Origin: Mesorhabditis belari
Taxonomy: Eukaryota > Nematoda > Chromadorea > Rhabditida > Rhabditidae
Reading direction: 5' to 3'
Assembly (NCBI GenBank): GCA_958450365.1
Contig: CAUEEP010000881.1
Span: 1-64,000, forward strand
DNA length: 64,000 bases
In this document: in pieces, positions 1 to 10,787 of the stretch
Position numbering within the stretch: position 1 is the first letter of the stretch
Layout: each line of letters opens with the position of its first letter
Made by a program: the position numbers and the translations under genes
The notes under the pieces: model-generated
Told to the model about the DNA's origin: nothing
The model's database searches: none
What the model saw: the letters and a program-made list of their open reading frames with translations, nothing else

Positions 1-225
1 GTAGGCCTGACTGAATCTTTGAATTCTTTAACTACTCCGAAGTCGCCGAGTTTGATCATGTAAAAACAATTGAGAGAAAAAGCTATTTTATAACTATTTT
101 AGTTTTTTAGAACGAATCACAAACTTAGTCGGGTTGATGTCCCGATGCACTTCTCTTTTCTCACCCAAATACACCAAAGCCAAAAAGATTTGATGCGTCC
201 ATTTTTGGTGCGTCCAATCGAGTAA
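1..225 (-). CDS. Protein kinase catalytic-domain fragment (runs off the window)
   Basis: Read on the minus strand, about 225-111 gives a helix-E-like stretch ending in the catalytic loop HRDINPTKFVI (HRD, then the usual lysine position as T-K). After a break, 54-1 gives the magnesium-binding motif IKLGDFGVVKEF. Order and spacing match subdomains VIb and VII of a eukaryotic protein kinase, with the catalytic Asp of HRD and the Asp of DFG both present. The roughly 55-base gap between the pieces should be an intron, but the acceptor side reads ttttacatg with no AG, so the gene may be damaged or I may have the junction wrong. The N-lobe should lie at higher coordinates; I could not recognise it securely in 240-480. 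The C-lobe lies outside the window. Substrate unknown. Confidence 0.6.
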
Positions 226-506
226 AAAAAGCTTTTCGTCAAAAATAACTAAATCTCCAACAAGTACTTTTATTCATGAATCACAAAGCTATCGTAGAAA
301 TCATTTCCTTTCTTGGGTACACGGAGACCAAGAACCAATAATCATTGGTTATCGCCGATTCGTTGCCCGGGTGTTTTATTTGTTGAATTGAGGCCCTTTG
401 TCGAAATAAAAACAACCGAGCCGTTTTTCTGACTCCCCAGGGATAATTGTGGGTGCACTGTACAGTAAAACATTTCAAGTCCGATTTTTGAAAAAATTTT
501 TATGCT

Positions 507-3050
507 ATGGATTCAAACTGGAATGTTGGCCAATCTCAGTGGATTTATGCATGTGCCGGAACGGGGATCGGCTTGAATTTTCTGCTTCTATATTTGATTT
601 TCACTGATTCGAATGTGAGTTTGCATAGAAAATATAAAACTGAACCCTATTACAGCATGGCAGAGATGGATATCGTCGCATGTTGGCCATCGTCAGTTGT
701 TACAATATTTACTACGCTGTTGTGCATTGCGTGATGGAAGTGGTGAGTAAATTTTGCCAAAGCTAGATACAAAGGAAAGGAGTTAAGAAGAATGTAAGAA
801 TTTAAAGTGTGTTCCAGGACAGCCATGGCATGATGCAAATTAGCTCAGACTTTACTCTAACGCTGAACAGTTTCCCAAGCTTGTTCAAGACTTGATACTT
901 GATACAAAGGTTTTGGGGGTGAAGGAGCTAAGAAGAATGTGAGGGGCTAGAGTGACTTCCAGAAAAGCCATACATAATGTAAATTAGCTCAAAACATTAA
1001 TCTAACACTAAACAAAGTCCCAATCTTGTACTCAAACTGTTCCTCGATGGAAAGTTTTTGAACGTGAAGGAGTTAAGAAGAGTTAGAGGGAGAATAAAGT
1101 GAGTTACAGGACCGCGATATCCTTATGAAATGGATAGAATCTTCGATCCAAACACTGAATAGTTTCCCAATCTTGTTCTTGAGCTGATACTGATACAAAG
1201 ATTTTGAAGCAAGAAGAGTTAAAAATGAAAGGGGGGCTAAAGTGACTTCCAGGACAGACATAGCATAATGAGATGGATCGAAACTTCAAGCTGAACACTA
1301 AATAGTTTCCCAATCTTGTTCGGGAGCTGATACTTGATAAAAAGCTTTTGAAGGTAAAGGAGTTAAGAAGAATGTGAGGGGCTAGAGTGACTTCCAGAAC
1401 AGCCATACATTATGTAAATTAGCTCAAAACTTTAACCTAATACTGAACAACTTCCCAATCTTGTTCCGAGTTACTTTATACAGATTTAAAAATCTGTATA
1501 AAGATGAGCGAAAAGAAAGAGAAGGGGCTAGAGTGAGTTCCAGAACAACCATAGCATGGAGAAAATAAGCATGAAACTTCAACTAAACACTAAAAAGTTC
1601 CCCAATCTTGTTCTGAAGCTTGTTACTGGTACAAAAGCCTTTGAAGGTGAAGGGGTTAAAAATGAGAAGGGACTAAATTGAGTTCCAGAACAGCCATGCA
1701 TGATGTAAATAGCTTCAAAACTTTAATCTAACACTAAACAACTCTCCAATCTTTTTCCGAGTTTACACTTGACTTACGAAATTTTCCTCAAACTTTCCCA
1801 ATGAAAAACTTTCTCGACTTCCGATCGCATTCAGGGAATCCTCATCGATTCAAGTGGATTTCTCGCCTTCAGTTATTCTTGTGCCCGTTTCGGCTACTGG
1901 GTCTCGTTTTTTGCCATCCAGGTTTAGATTTTAAAGATTTTGAATGAAAATTTAAATAATTTTTTTTTCAGCTCTACAGTATTTCTTTTGTCATCTCCCT
2001 ATTGCTCTTAACAATTCACTGCCTTTATCGCTATGTGAAAATCTCTGGGTATCTAAAAATCTTCATCAACAATCTGAAAAGTTTAGGAAGTTCAAAAATC
2101 TCTTCTCGAGATGGCCTTATCTGATTTCTTTGATTCTAGTTCATATTTTGTTGGGTGTTCTAGATGTTTTCTTCACAACATTAACAATGAGGGTAAGCAA
2201 AAATAGAAACACATCCGTTCTGGCACACTCGCGTCCAATTTTTAGCCAAGCCCTGAAAGAGATGAAATCAGTCGAGTGGCATTGTTGCAACGCTACAATT
2301 TGAGCATCGACCAATTGGGATATTTGGGGCCAGTGTACAAGGTTTGATAAAAGGAAACTGTGCTTAAAAATAGAATTTCAGCTAACTAATACAAGTGGCT
2401 CTTGGGTGTATGTCTGGCCGAGTATCATCAGCACAATGAGTACGGTGACTCTACAAGTGATCGTCTATTGCGCAACTTGTGTATGCGGGGTTCAGCTGTG
2501 AGTCTTTCTAAAGAAAACTTGAGTCGAATCGAAATTTAGATACATTTTTGTGCGAAAAGCCCTTGTCAGCAATCGATCAAAATCGATGAACATGCAACTT
2601 TTGCGTTTATTGATGATACAGGTAAAAGAGCGATCTCTCAACCAAAGTCTAGTTTTCCAGGCAATCACTCCACTCATTTTTGAGTATATCCCATTTTTCG
2701 CTACATTGTTCGGTGGATTCATTGGTTAGTCGTTAAAAAAATTTTTTTAATGTGTTTTTCAGGACTTCCCTTGGACGAGGCTTCGTTTTACATCCCAATT
2801 TTGGTCTCCTGTTATTCAGCCTCAGAGGCGACAATGACAATTTTCGGTTTTACAGTAAGTCTTTAAAGTGAAAAGACTTTCAAATCCATCAGCTATTTAG
2901 ATATATCGTGAAAGGCTCCTCAGAGTGGGTTCTTTGCCTGCGAAGGCAATTCGAGCATCAAAAAAGGAAAGCCCACCACCTATCAGTTTGCGATCGAAAT
3001 CTCTTCCAGTTATACACAGATCGTCAACTAAGGGGCAACTTAATAAATGA
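507..3050 (+). CDS. Seven-transmembrane chemoreceptor, Str/Srj-type serpentine receptor
   Basis: Eleven exons keep one frame across all ten junctions: 507-614, 656-742, 1835-1921, 1972-2048, 2087-2192, 2246-2341, 2382-2497, 2540-2621, 2661-2724, 2763-2854 and 2901-3050. They encode about 354 residues, normal for the family. Seven hydrophobic segments are visible: TM1 (GLNFLLLYLIF), TM2 after YRRMLAIVSCYN, TM3 ending at HCLYRYVKISG, TM4 after RWPYLISLIL, TM5 (STVTLQVIVYCATC), TM6 in MIQAITPLIFEYIPFF and TM7 ending before IYRERLLR. The MIQ-x2-TP-x-IFEYIP block and the terminal YR are typical of nematode Str/Srj receptors, which sit in sensory cilia and detect odorants. Nine introns are 37-52 bases; intron 2 is 1,092 bases and filled with a tandem repeat. 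No stop or frameshift is seen. The exact subfamily (Str, Srj or Srd) is uncertain. Confidence 0.8.
800..1770 (+). repeat. Tandem array, unit about 145 bp, inside chemoreceptor intron 2
   Basis: The landmark tcccaatcttgtt and its variants recurs near 870, 1014, 1161, 1303, 1449, 1592 and 1739, a spacing of 142-147 bases. Each unit also carries a gtgaaggagttaagaag-like segment, a ggggctagagtga-like segment and an acagccatag-like segment. Units have diverged by substitutions and small indels. The array occupies nearly all of intron 2 of the receptor. Confidence 0.85.
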
Positions 3051-3300
3051 TTGATGTAGTAAATTTTTCTCTTATTTATGATTGATCGGGTGCATCGCTC
3101 TAAATTTCTCCTTTATTGATAAATCATAGATCTCACCGATAGTAAACTTGCTCACAACGCCGGTAACCACGCTTGTCGCGAGACCAATCTGAAATAGCTT
3201 AATCTTAATTGTACCCGTTTTGGTAGTTCTGCAGCTTATCGTAAATTCCGCAACCACGATTTATGCAACCTTTGCATTCAATACATTTTATACCACCAAA
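3051..3300. other. Spacer with one small minus-strand ORF, unassigned
   Basis: The interval after the receptor stop contains a 61-codon minus-strand ORF (3257-3072). I recognise no domain, signal peptide or membrane segment in it and see no convincing splice partners, so it is not called as a gene. Confidence 0.2.
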
Positions 3301-4030
3301 GAACCAAACAAAAAGATTGGGAAGTTTTTCGTTGTTGGGCCAAAGTTTTGAACTAATTTGTGTCTTGTTATTGCTATCTGGAACTCACTTTAGCCCCTCT
3401 TATTCTTCTCGACTCCTTTACGTTCAAAAGCTTTGCATCAAGTATCAGTTCGGGAACAAGATTGGGAAGATATTCAGTATTTTGCTTAAAGTTTCAATCC
3501 ATCTTATCATACAGTGTCTATCCTGGAACTCACTCTAGCACCTCTCATTCTTTTCCACTCTCTTGTCTTTAAAACCTTCGTATCGAGTATCAGCTCTTGA
3601 ACAAGATTGGGACGTTGTTTGGTGCTAGATCAAAGTTCTAAGGTGATTTACATAATATATCGCTGTTCTGGAACTCACTCTAGCACCTCTGATTCTTCTC
3701 AACTCTTTTGCCTTTAAAACCTTCGTATCGAGTATCAGCTCTTGAACAAGATTGGGACGTTGTTTGGTGCTAGATCAAAGTTCTAAGGTGATCTGCATAG
3801 TATATGGCTATTCTGGAAATCACTCTAGTCCCTCACCTTTTTCTTAACTCCTTCACCATTAAAAGCTTTGCATCAAGTATCAAGCTCAAGAACAAGATTG
3901 GGATAGTTGTTTAGTGTTAGATTAAAGTTTTGAGGTGATCAGGTATGGCTGTCCTGGAGCACACTCTAGCCTCTCTAATCCCAAACCCTTCACCTTCAAA
4001 AGTTTTGTATTGCGTATCAGTTTGAAAACG
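3300..4030 (-). repeat. Second array of the 145-bp repeat, opposite orientation
   Basis: The complementary landmark aagattggga recurs near 3318, 3459, 3605, 3749 and 3895, again about every 145 bases. The flanking segments (ggaactcactctag, cttcgtatcgagtatcag) are reverse complements of those in the intronic array. Two neighbouring units near 3590-3790 are almost identical, which points to recent unit duplication. No gene is apparent in this interval. Confidence 0.85.
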
Positions 4031-4611
4031 GGGAATTGAGGGCAAAGATGATTAAGAAAGAAAAGTAGAGAAGGTAGACCGGACAATATAAAACAAAAGA
4101 ACAATTACAAAAAAGAAAAACTACCGTTAACAGGACTCTGGGCTTGAGAAGAGAAAGGGAAAAGGAAAAATGACAAATGGTGGGACAAATTTCGCACGGT
4201 TACGGCAGCGCAAGTGCAAAATAGAATTGAATTGCCTACGGTAGTGCGCACAATTTAAGAAGGAACAACAATAGAAGATCAAAATACTAGCTTATCACCC
4301 TGAATGCTGGCTGATGGTTATTCACAGGTGATGCCAATTGGGTGAAATTTCGTTCCACGGATGGAGCTTCTTCATGCGAGACGTTGTCTGGTTTGTAACT
4401 CAGTTACAGATACAGTTGTTTCTGCCTTTCCCCTCCACTCTGCCCGTCTGACGCTAACAGAAAAGAACAGAAAAAAGAGGTCCTTTCCTTTCCCTGTCAC
4501 TATGATTCACTTCTTTGCATCTATTCCACATACACACAAAATACTCTTTCTCCTCTTAATTCCCTTTTTACATACCGAATTCAGTATTTCCTTTGAATTT
4601 TATCATTGCAG
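4031..4611. promoter_or_regulatory. Upstream region of the DUF3472 gene with splice acceptor at its ATG
   Basis: No gene is supported here. The stretch ends in a pyrimidine-rich run and the acceptor tatcattgcag at 4601-4611, immediately followed by ATG. An acceptor abutting the start codon is what a nematode spliced-leader trans-splice site looks like; a cis intron in the 5' UTR would look the same. Confidence 0.4.
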
Positions 4612-6418
4612 ATGCCGAAAGCCAAACTCACCGACTTGTTGAGTTCATTTCGACGGAAATCCAAACACCTTCAAGCTGGAGAAGCAGCAAAAAAGGGCAA
4701 CTCTCCTTCCGTTGAACAGAGGTGAGACAAAAGTTATGCTAAATAAATAATGCATTAGACAGATGTTCTTCTGTTAGCCAAGCAAACTTTTATTTTACAT
4801 TTTGCGACTGGAAACTTTAGCAAAGCCTTTGGGCGAGTTTTGGAATCTCCATTAAATTTCCGTTTCTCTACATATCAAATGTCAACAATATGAATTTAGC
4901 GTAACGGCTGGATCGGTTCCAGCTTGCTCACTTTCCGTTCAACACGACGATCAGCTGTCTACACGAGTTAATAAGGCGACAAAGCGGCTTTGGAATTTTG
5001 GACGCCAAAAGAAGGTTAATTTTAGTTTCATATAAATTTAAGAAGAAAGTTAAATTGTTAGCAAAATTGCAATGATTTTGCTAAAAATTTAACTTTCTAG
5101 TTCACTTTTCCAGGCGGGGAAACTCGTGAAAGAAACGCTCGAAGTGCCACTAGCCGGAAACGCCTTCATCACTCACCGGTCACCCAGTGCATCAGAGACG
5201 ATTTGTGAAAAAGGCCTAGTGCATTGGAACAATGCGGCAACGGTGATCAGCGCCTTTTTCCGAGTCAGCCACCCTGGCCACTTGAGCCTGGGCGTGAAAG
5301 CAAAAGCCGCAACGAGGAGCATGATAAAAGTCTGCTTCAACGGAACCGCCAAAGACATCAGCCTCAACGGAACATCGTTTAAATATTATCATGTCGGCGA
5401 TTTCCCGATTTCCACTCCGGGTTATATCAAAGTGGACATTCAAGGCGTGGGTGAAACTCATACAAATTTCGGCGAACTTTCCCATATTGTTGCATCAGGA
5501 GAGGCCGTTTCGAGCCAATGCATCTACTCGAATAACCCAGAATATTACTATTGGGCACGCCGGGGACCGTCTTGTCACCTAAACTACACGATTCCTACAG
5601 ACGAACACATCAGTTATTATTACAACGAATTGGTGGTCCCGGAAGGCCACGACCGAATCGGCTCCTACTTCATGGCGATTGGTTTCGCCGAGGGGTATTT
5701 CGGCGTTCAGGTGAACTCGGAGTGCGAGAGGAGAATTCTCTTCTCCGTGTGGAGTCCGTGCGAGACGAACTGCCCGAAAGATGTTCGCAAGGACTATCGA
5801 GTCACCCTGAACACGGCTGGTCAAGAAGTGCACACCGGGGTGTTTGGCGGTGAGGGTGTCGGAGGGCAAAGCTACCTGAAATCTCACTGGATTGCCGGCA
5901 GAACCTACAAATTCTTGCTGAACGCGCGGCCGGACAACAGCGGCAACACGGATTACACCGCTTGGTGGGCACCGGGAAACGGGGAATGGAACTTGCTTGC
6001 CAGCTGGAAACGCCCAAAAACGAGCACGTATCTAAAGGGCTTCTACAGCTTTGTCGAGAATTTCAACCCCGACTATGGGCATGAGCACCGGAAAGTCGAA
6101 TTTGAGAACCAGTGGGTGAGAACGGTTTCCGGAAAATGGCTTCCCGTATCGGAGGCTCAGTTCAGCGTCGACGCCACTTACAATAAACAACAACGTGTGG
6201 ATGCCGCCGGTGGAACGAATGGAACATCGTTCTTTCTGGCTAATGGTGGCTTTTTCAGTCACTCCGTCCCTCCAGGCAGCTCTTTCTCCGTGCCGTGCCC
6301 CAATCAACCCCCAGAGATCAGCCTTGGAAATGGCTGCTCCCGTTGCCGACCCGATCTCCCTTCAATCGCGACGAGCGCTCAGCAGAGATGTCTGTGCACG
6401 GCTTTTCTTTGGTGAGTA
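4612..6418 (+). CDS. DUF5077 + DUF3472 domain protein
   Basis: Exons 4612-4721, 4900-5014 and 5114-6418 join in frame to about 508 residues. The first 75 residues are basic and low in hydrophobicity, with no signal peptide. Residues about 80-205 resemble DUF5077 (LVHWNNAATVISAFFRVSHPG). Residues about 284-460 match DUF3472 closely (FSVWSPCETNCPKDV, then EGVGGQSYLKSHW, AGRTYKFLLNARP, TSTYLKGFYSFVENFNP and FLANGGFF). The two domains commonly occur together in secreted proteins of bacteria and some eukaryotes; their biochemical role is not established. Tryptophans and glycines typical of a beta-sandwich are well spread. After SFSVPCPNQPPEISLGNG the sequence no longer looks like the family. A donor (6415) and an acceptor (about 6457) exist, but every frame across them soon meets a stop, so the true C-terminus is unsure. 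A MITE begins 160 bases further on. Confidence 0.75.
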
Positions 6419-6576
6419 GCAAGTTTCATTATTAAAAAAGAATTGCTGTCATTGCAGAGTAAAAGTGCTAAAAGTCTTTCACAAGTGTGGGGGCCCGATC
6501 GCCGACAAGGATCGAATCTTCAGTGTGCCCGGAGACGGATATCAGGAAATGTTGGCTCCTGTTCACACAGATGTTA

Positions 6577-7194
6577 TTAGGTTGGAAAGAAAGTTCTCGG
6601 AAAAAGTTTGACTGGAATTTCTTAAAAACGAATTCACTAATTCGAGAACATTTTCTACTATTATTTACTAGTCGACTCCAAGAAATTACTCGTAAAAAAA
6701 AGGAGTGCAGCTTTTCCTTAAAATTTTAGAGATTTTAGGAAAAGTATTACTTTTCAGCTTAAATTCTGATCACTTTTAGCGCCAAAAAGAGAATTCCTTA
6801 TGAGGTAAAGCTAGGATAAATGAGCAATAAGCTCTATAATCTCTATTTTTGACCAAAAATTTTTTTGATGTCATCTTCTTGGCACTGAGTATTTGCTAAA
6901 ATAGATGATTCTGAAAAGTTAAAGCATCAGATAAAATTTGCCTTAATCACAAATTTTCCCTATTTTAAGTACTCGATTTTCGATTTTGAATGAGACCCAT
7001 TGCCTATTAGCCCATTAAAAACTTGTCTAAAGGCTGGTCACTCAAAAAGTGACCAAGTCACTTCAGCTAAAGAAATCGCTTATTTTTTTTAAACTGAAGT
7101 TCACTCTGATTTTTTTAAGCTTATCAACAAATTTGGGAAGAATTCATGACTTGGTTTTTGAGAAATCATGGTGCAAACTTTTTTGCCAACTTAA
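6577..7194 (+). mobile_element. 618-bp mariner-like MITE, copy A
   Basis: The element begins TTAGGTTGGAAAGAAAG and ends TTTTTTGCCAACTTAA, giving imperfect terminal inverted repeats, and is flanked on both sides by the dinucleotide TA (6575-6576 and 7195-7196). It has no coding capacity. A copy at 10154-10787 in the opposite orientation matches along nearly its whole length, which confirms both ends. Confidence 0.85.
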
Positions 7195-7196
7195 TA

Positions 7197-8418
7197 CTTG
7201 AATTAATAACAATAAGTATCTATTTATGACGGTAAGAAGTTGGTGGCTCCATCTCTCCACTGTCTTTATTTTACTCATTGGAAAAGTTGTTTCCTCATAA
7301 TCCCAGACACTTTCAGCTTATTCAACGTCGATGGCTCTAATTTGTGCTTGGACAAACAAGGAAACCTGCGAGGAGCGTAGGCCGAAGGGAAGTCCGTCGA
7401 ATAAAACTTGGTTGTATTTGCCAAGCAGCAAATGAACTTTTACAAAAATGTAACAAACCGTGCAATGAACAAAGACAAGAAAACTTTCAAAATCGTTGAA
7501 ACGTGCAAAATTGTCGAGGAATCGACTTTTCTCTCTTCAACATCTTGGCTTATCAACAGCATCGCATGTTGTAGCCAACTGCAATTGTTCGGAGAGCTTC
7601 TTTCATTCTGTCGAGGGTCTTTTGAATCCCTGACGGACTGATCGTACTTCTGTTGACCGAGAGAAACGTCTAGAAAGAGGCAAAGTTTTGAGAAGAAAGC
7701 TCTTGCATTCATTTAATCTTATTTTTTCAACTCTGATAACCGTGTAATTATTGTATTGATGTGCTACGACGGCAACGACTGTAATTGAGTTACTTAAAAC
7801 ATTAATGAAAAATTACATTTGATGATGACTAGTTGTATTGTGTGGTATGAGTTCCACCTTGTGTAGAGCTTGGTTTGAGGAAGTAGGGAAGTCTCTTCAC
7901 CAATAGCTTTCGGAAAAATAAACAGCTTGTTTCCTTTAAGACTGTGGAAGAGATACTCTACAACAAATGCGGCACTTTCTTTAGTTGTCCTCTTCTGTTC
8001 TGTGTCGCTTTACAGGGGCTGGAAAATGGAAGCGTGAAGCAACGCTCGTGAAGCAATTATTCTCTAGATTGATTTGAGAAATTCTTCAAACATACACAAT
8101 TCAAAATGACACAAAATTTCATTGTTAACGCCCCAAGAATCCTCCTTAAAACGCTCAAATTCGACTTTATTCTTTATAAAAATTGTGGATATGAGAATTT
8201 CAAAGACTACGTGACGAAAATATTGGATTTCAATTGAAATTCATCAAGTTTGACAGCTGTTCACACAAAAATCCACATGTTTCAGTGGCTTTTCGATCGA
8301 AAAATCCACCGGAAGAGAAAAATGATCTTAGAGAATAAGGATATTACTGAAGTAAAGATAACTTCAAACTAGGAAACACGGATTTTGAAAGATTCTTTAA
8401 GAAAAAAAGTATGATGAG
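7197..8418. other. No supported gene
   Basis: Short open frames exist on both strands around 7408-7712, but none shows a recognisable motif, signal peptide or a consistent exon chain. A reading of about 20 codons at 7313-7380 could be a terminal exon of the upstream gene, but this could not be tied to it. Confidence 0.3.
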
Positions 8419-8685
8419 ATGGAAATTATCGATCGGAGTGGATCTACCGAACTTGAAGAGATCGATTTGAGATTTCCATTTGAATACAAAACTTCTTTTT
8501 TATCATTCCATGATGTCCAAGATCCAATAATCTTTCTTGGGGTTACTTTTCGGTATGATTTGGCCATTGAATTTGTTTGTTATTCACAATTAATGTGTTT
8601 GAGTGTGGAAAAAGATGTGTTTGGTGGAAAAGTTCAAGTTTTAAGAGATAAACAAGAATATTTTGAGTTCTATGATCTGTTTTGA
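8419..8685 (+). CDS. Hypothetical 88-residue ORF
   Basis: An acidic ORF starting MEIIDRSGSTELEEID and ending in KQEYFEFYDLF. I recognise no family. It has a stop just upstream of the ATG in the same frame and an AT-rich, polyadenylation-like region afterwards (aataaattt at about 8702). It might be the last exon of a longer gene whose earlier exons I cannot find. It has no signal peptide or membrane segment. Confidence 0.3.
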   Translation: MEIIDRSGSTELEEIDLRFPFEYKTSFLSFHDVQDPIIFLGVTFRYDLAIEFVCYSQLMCLSVEKDVFGGKVQVLRDKQEYFEFYDLF

Positions 8686-9047
8686 GGTTTGTTTTTGTGA
8701 GAAATAAATTTGTCAATCTATTGAAAACTTTGAAAAGGTGGAAAATTTATTAGAAAACTTTGAAATTAGATGTATCTGATAGTCAATTAAAGAAAAGATT
8801 TTTTTTTGAAAAAAAGAACGGATTCTGATATGATAACAAAGTGATTATTCAGTAAAACATTACAAAAAGGCTCTCTTCTTTGTTTTTTCGGAATTCATCA
8901 TAAAAGCAGCTATTTCTCGGTATCTCTTATCAAAAATTTCTTACCAGAAATTGAAAACAATAAATAACAAATAAATAGCAATCCCATTGTCTTTAAACAA
9001 TTTTTCTTCCACTATTTTATTGCCCTACTTACAACTTTGAAGGTAAA
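8686..9047. other. AT-rich spacer, nothing recognised
   Basis: No open frame with recognisable content and no repeat shared with other parts of the window was noticed. Confidence 0.3.
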
Positions 9048-9235
9048 ACTCAAGGGTAAAACTGAAGTCTAACTGAAGACTGACTTTTTGAAGTTCAAGC
9101 AAAGAATTGTAGTGCTTTGAACATTTTTCTTTCTTACAGGCCTGGAAACTCCGCAAATCATGACAATCCGCCAGCAAGACGGCATTCCCCATGTAATCTC
9201 AAGTTCCAGCTTCACTTTTAAGCAATGGAGAAAAA
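9048..9235 (+). repeat. Dispersed segment carrying a splice acceptor and a coding-like exon
   Basis: About 190 bases match 52400-52200 in reverse complement. Both copies contain tttcttacag followed by a frame reading LETPQITTIRQQDGIPHVIS (here I-M in place of I-T), then FTF-x-WRKMAD. The copy here breaks off after KMADLP, where it runs into the antisense integrase-like exon. The exon's family is unknown to me. Confidence 0.6.
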
Positions 9236-9682
9236 TGGCTGATTTGCCTTCACGACTATTCTTTTCTTTGGTCTTCCTTTTTTGAGCTCGCATTCTGGGC
9301 ACAACTTGACAAAAATTTCGATTACTCCTTTTGAGATCCCATGATAGTCTCGTAGTCCTTGCCACATTATATCTCGTCCGGCGTGCCCAAGTCGTTGGTG
9401 AGTGGTCGTTAACAGGCCAAAGAGCTCCTCTTTCTTGACGACTTTCTTGGGTTTGTCCAAATCGCCTTTGATCCCATGATTGTAAAGCACCTCTTGATTT
9501 AATTCGTATCGAAGAGAAAATCGCACTACAAGTTTTTGTGTTTTTTTCGATGATTGGAAGTCTTCATTCCGCAATTGTTGGAGAACGGTGACGATTTCCG
9601 CGTATTTCGATCTTGAAAGAATCAAACTTCGCTTTTGATTTGATTGAAAGTGAGAAAACTGCAGGTCGAATTCTTTCTCCAT
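9218..9682 (-). pseudogene. Integrase zinc-binding (H2C2) domain remnant, KRBA2-like
   Basis: An exon follows a good acceptor (tttttttag) and starts MEKEFDLQFSHFQ. It contains KYAEIVTVLQQLRNEDFQSS, then HQRLGHAGRDIMWQGLRDYH, then LCPECELKKGRPKKRIVVK. The two histidines and the CPEC cysteine pair form the HHCC zinc-binding module that precedes the catalytic core in retroelement-type integrases. The same arrangement occurs in host genes of the KRBA2 / SCAN-integrase type. Downstream the frame ends within about nine residues, where a different repeat begins, so the catalytic core is missing. I read it as a truncated, transposon-derived or domesticated exon. Confidence 0.6.
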
Positions 9683-9796
9683 TCCTAAAAAACAAAAATT
9701 AGTGTAGCTTAAACAAAAAATGCACAGTAACAAAAAGAAAAAATAGGAATGAAATAAGGGGTTATGTTCGATTATAAACAGATTAGTGGTAAACAA

Positions 9797-10153
9797 GTTT
9801 TATCGATGATCCAACAAAGGGGTCAAATTGACTTACAAAAACAAACAATTCTATTTCAAATAAATGACGAATCAGATAGAAAATGACGAAAAGGGCCCTT
9901 CTATAGCCTTTGGTTAGAGTATGATAAAATGCGCACTCTTTAGAATGCGTTGAGTAGCTTTTAAGCGCCTTTTAGAGAGCTTGAGTTTGTGGTATTGACT
10001 TGAGTCAATACATAACTCAAGATTTCATCTTTGAGACTTAATCGGCTAGCCGAAGAAGGTTTCTCTAGCGAAAAAATTTGAGACTTCTTCGGCTGAAATC
10101 CTTCATCGGTTACGACACATAGATCTTACAGAAACTTGATTCTGTGAGTTCTA
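9797..10153. other. Spacer, nothing recognised
   Basis: No gene supported. Short direct and inverted runs of ttgagt/actcaa near 9970-10020 are visible but match no known site. Confidence 0.3.
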
Positions 10154-10787
10154 TTAGGTTGGCAAGAAAATTCGTAGCACAAGTTTGCACAGTGATTTCT
10201 CAAAAACCAAGCCATGAATTTTTCCCAGATTTTTTGATAAAATAAATCAGAGTGGGCTTCGGTTAAAAAGCTGAAGTGACTTGGTCACTTTTTGAGTGAC
10301 CAGTCTTTAGACAAGTTTTTAATGGGTTAATAGGCATGGGTCTCATTCAAAACCTAAAATCAAGTACTTAGAATAGGGAAAATTTGTGATTAAGGCAAAT
10401 TTGATCTAATGCTTTAACTTTTCAGAATCATCTATTTTAGCAAACACTCAGTGCCGAGAAGATGACATCAAAAAATGATTTTTTTGAAATACAGCTTCTC
10501 GGTAAAAATTTTTTGGCCTAAAATAAAGATTAAAGAGCGTATTGCTCATTTATGCTACCTTTACCTCATAAGGAATCCTTTTTCTGGTGAAAAAAGTGAG
10601 CTGAATTTAAGCTATAATAATTTTTCAAAAATCTCTAAAATTTTAAGAAAAAGCTGCACTCCTTTTTTTTACGAGTAATTTCTTGGAGTCGACTTGTAAA
10701 TAATAGAAGAAAATGCTCTCGAATTGGTGGATTCGTTTTTAAGAAATTCCAGTCAAACTTTTTCCGAGAATGTTCTTTCGAATCTAA
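10154..10787 (-). mobile_element. 634-bp mariner-like MITE, copy B
   Basis: Begins TTAGGTTGGCAAGAAAATTC and ends in TTCTTTCGAATCTAA, with TA on both sides (10152-10153 and 10788-10789). In reverse complement it matches the element at 6577-7194 along its length, including the GTCGACTCCAAGAAATTACTC segment and the gtgacc...ggtcac motif. Confidence 0.85.

Noticed and set aside
800..1770. CRISPR-like regular spacing
   Set aside because: The whole 145-base unit repeats, without short identical repeats and unique spacers, and the gene context is eukaryotic.
4361..4642. 93-codon ORF upstream of the DUF3472 gene
   Set aside because: Pyrimidine-rich leader sequence overlapping the true first exon in another frame.
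5173..6307. Several antisense and shifted ORFs of 60-100 codons
   Set aside because: Shadows of the GC-richer DUF3472 exon; no motifs of their own.
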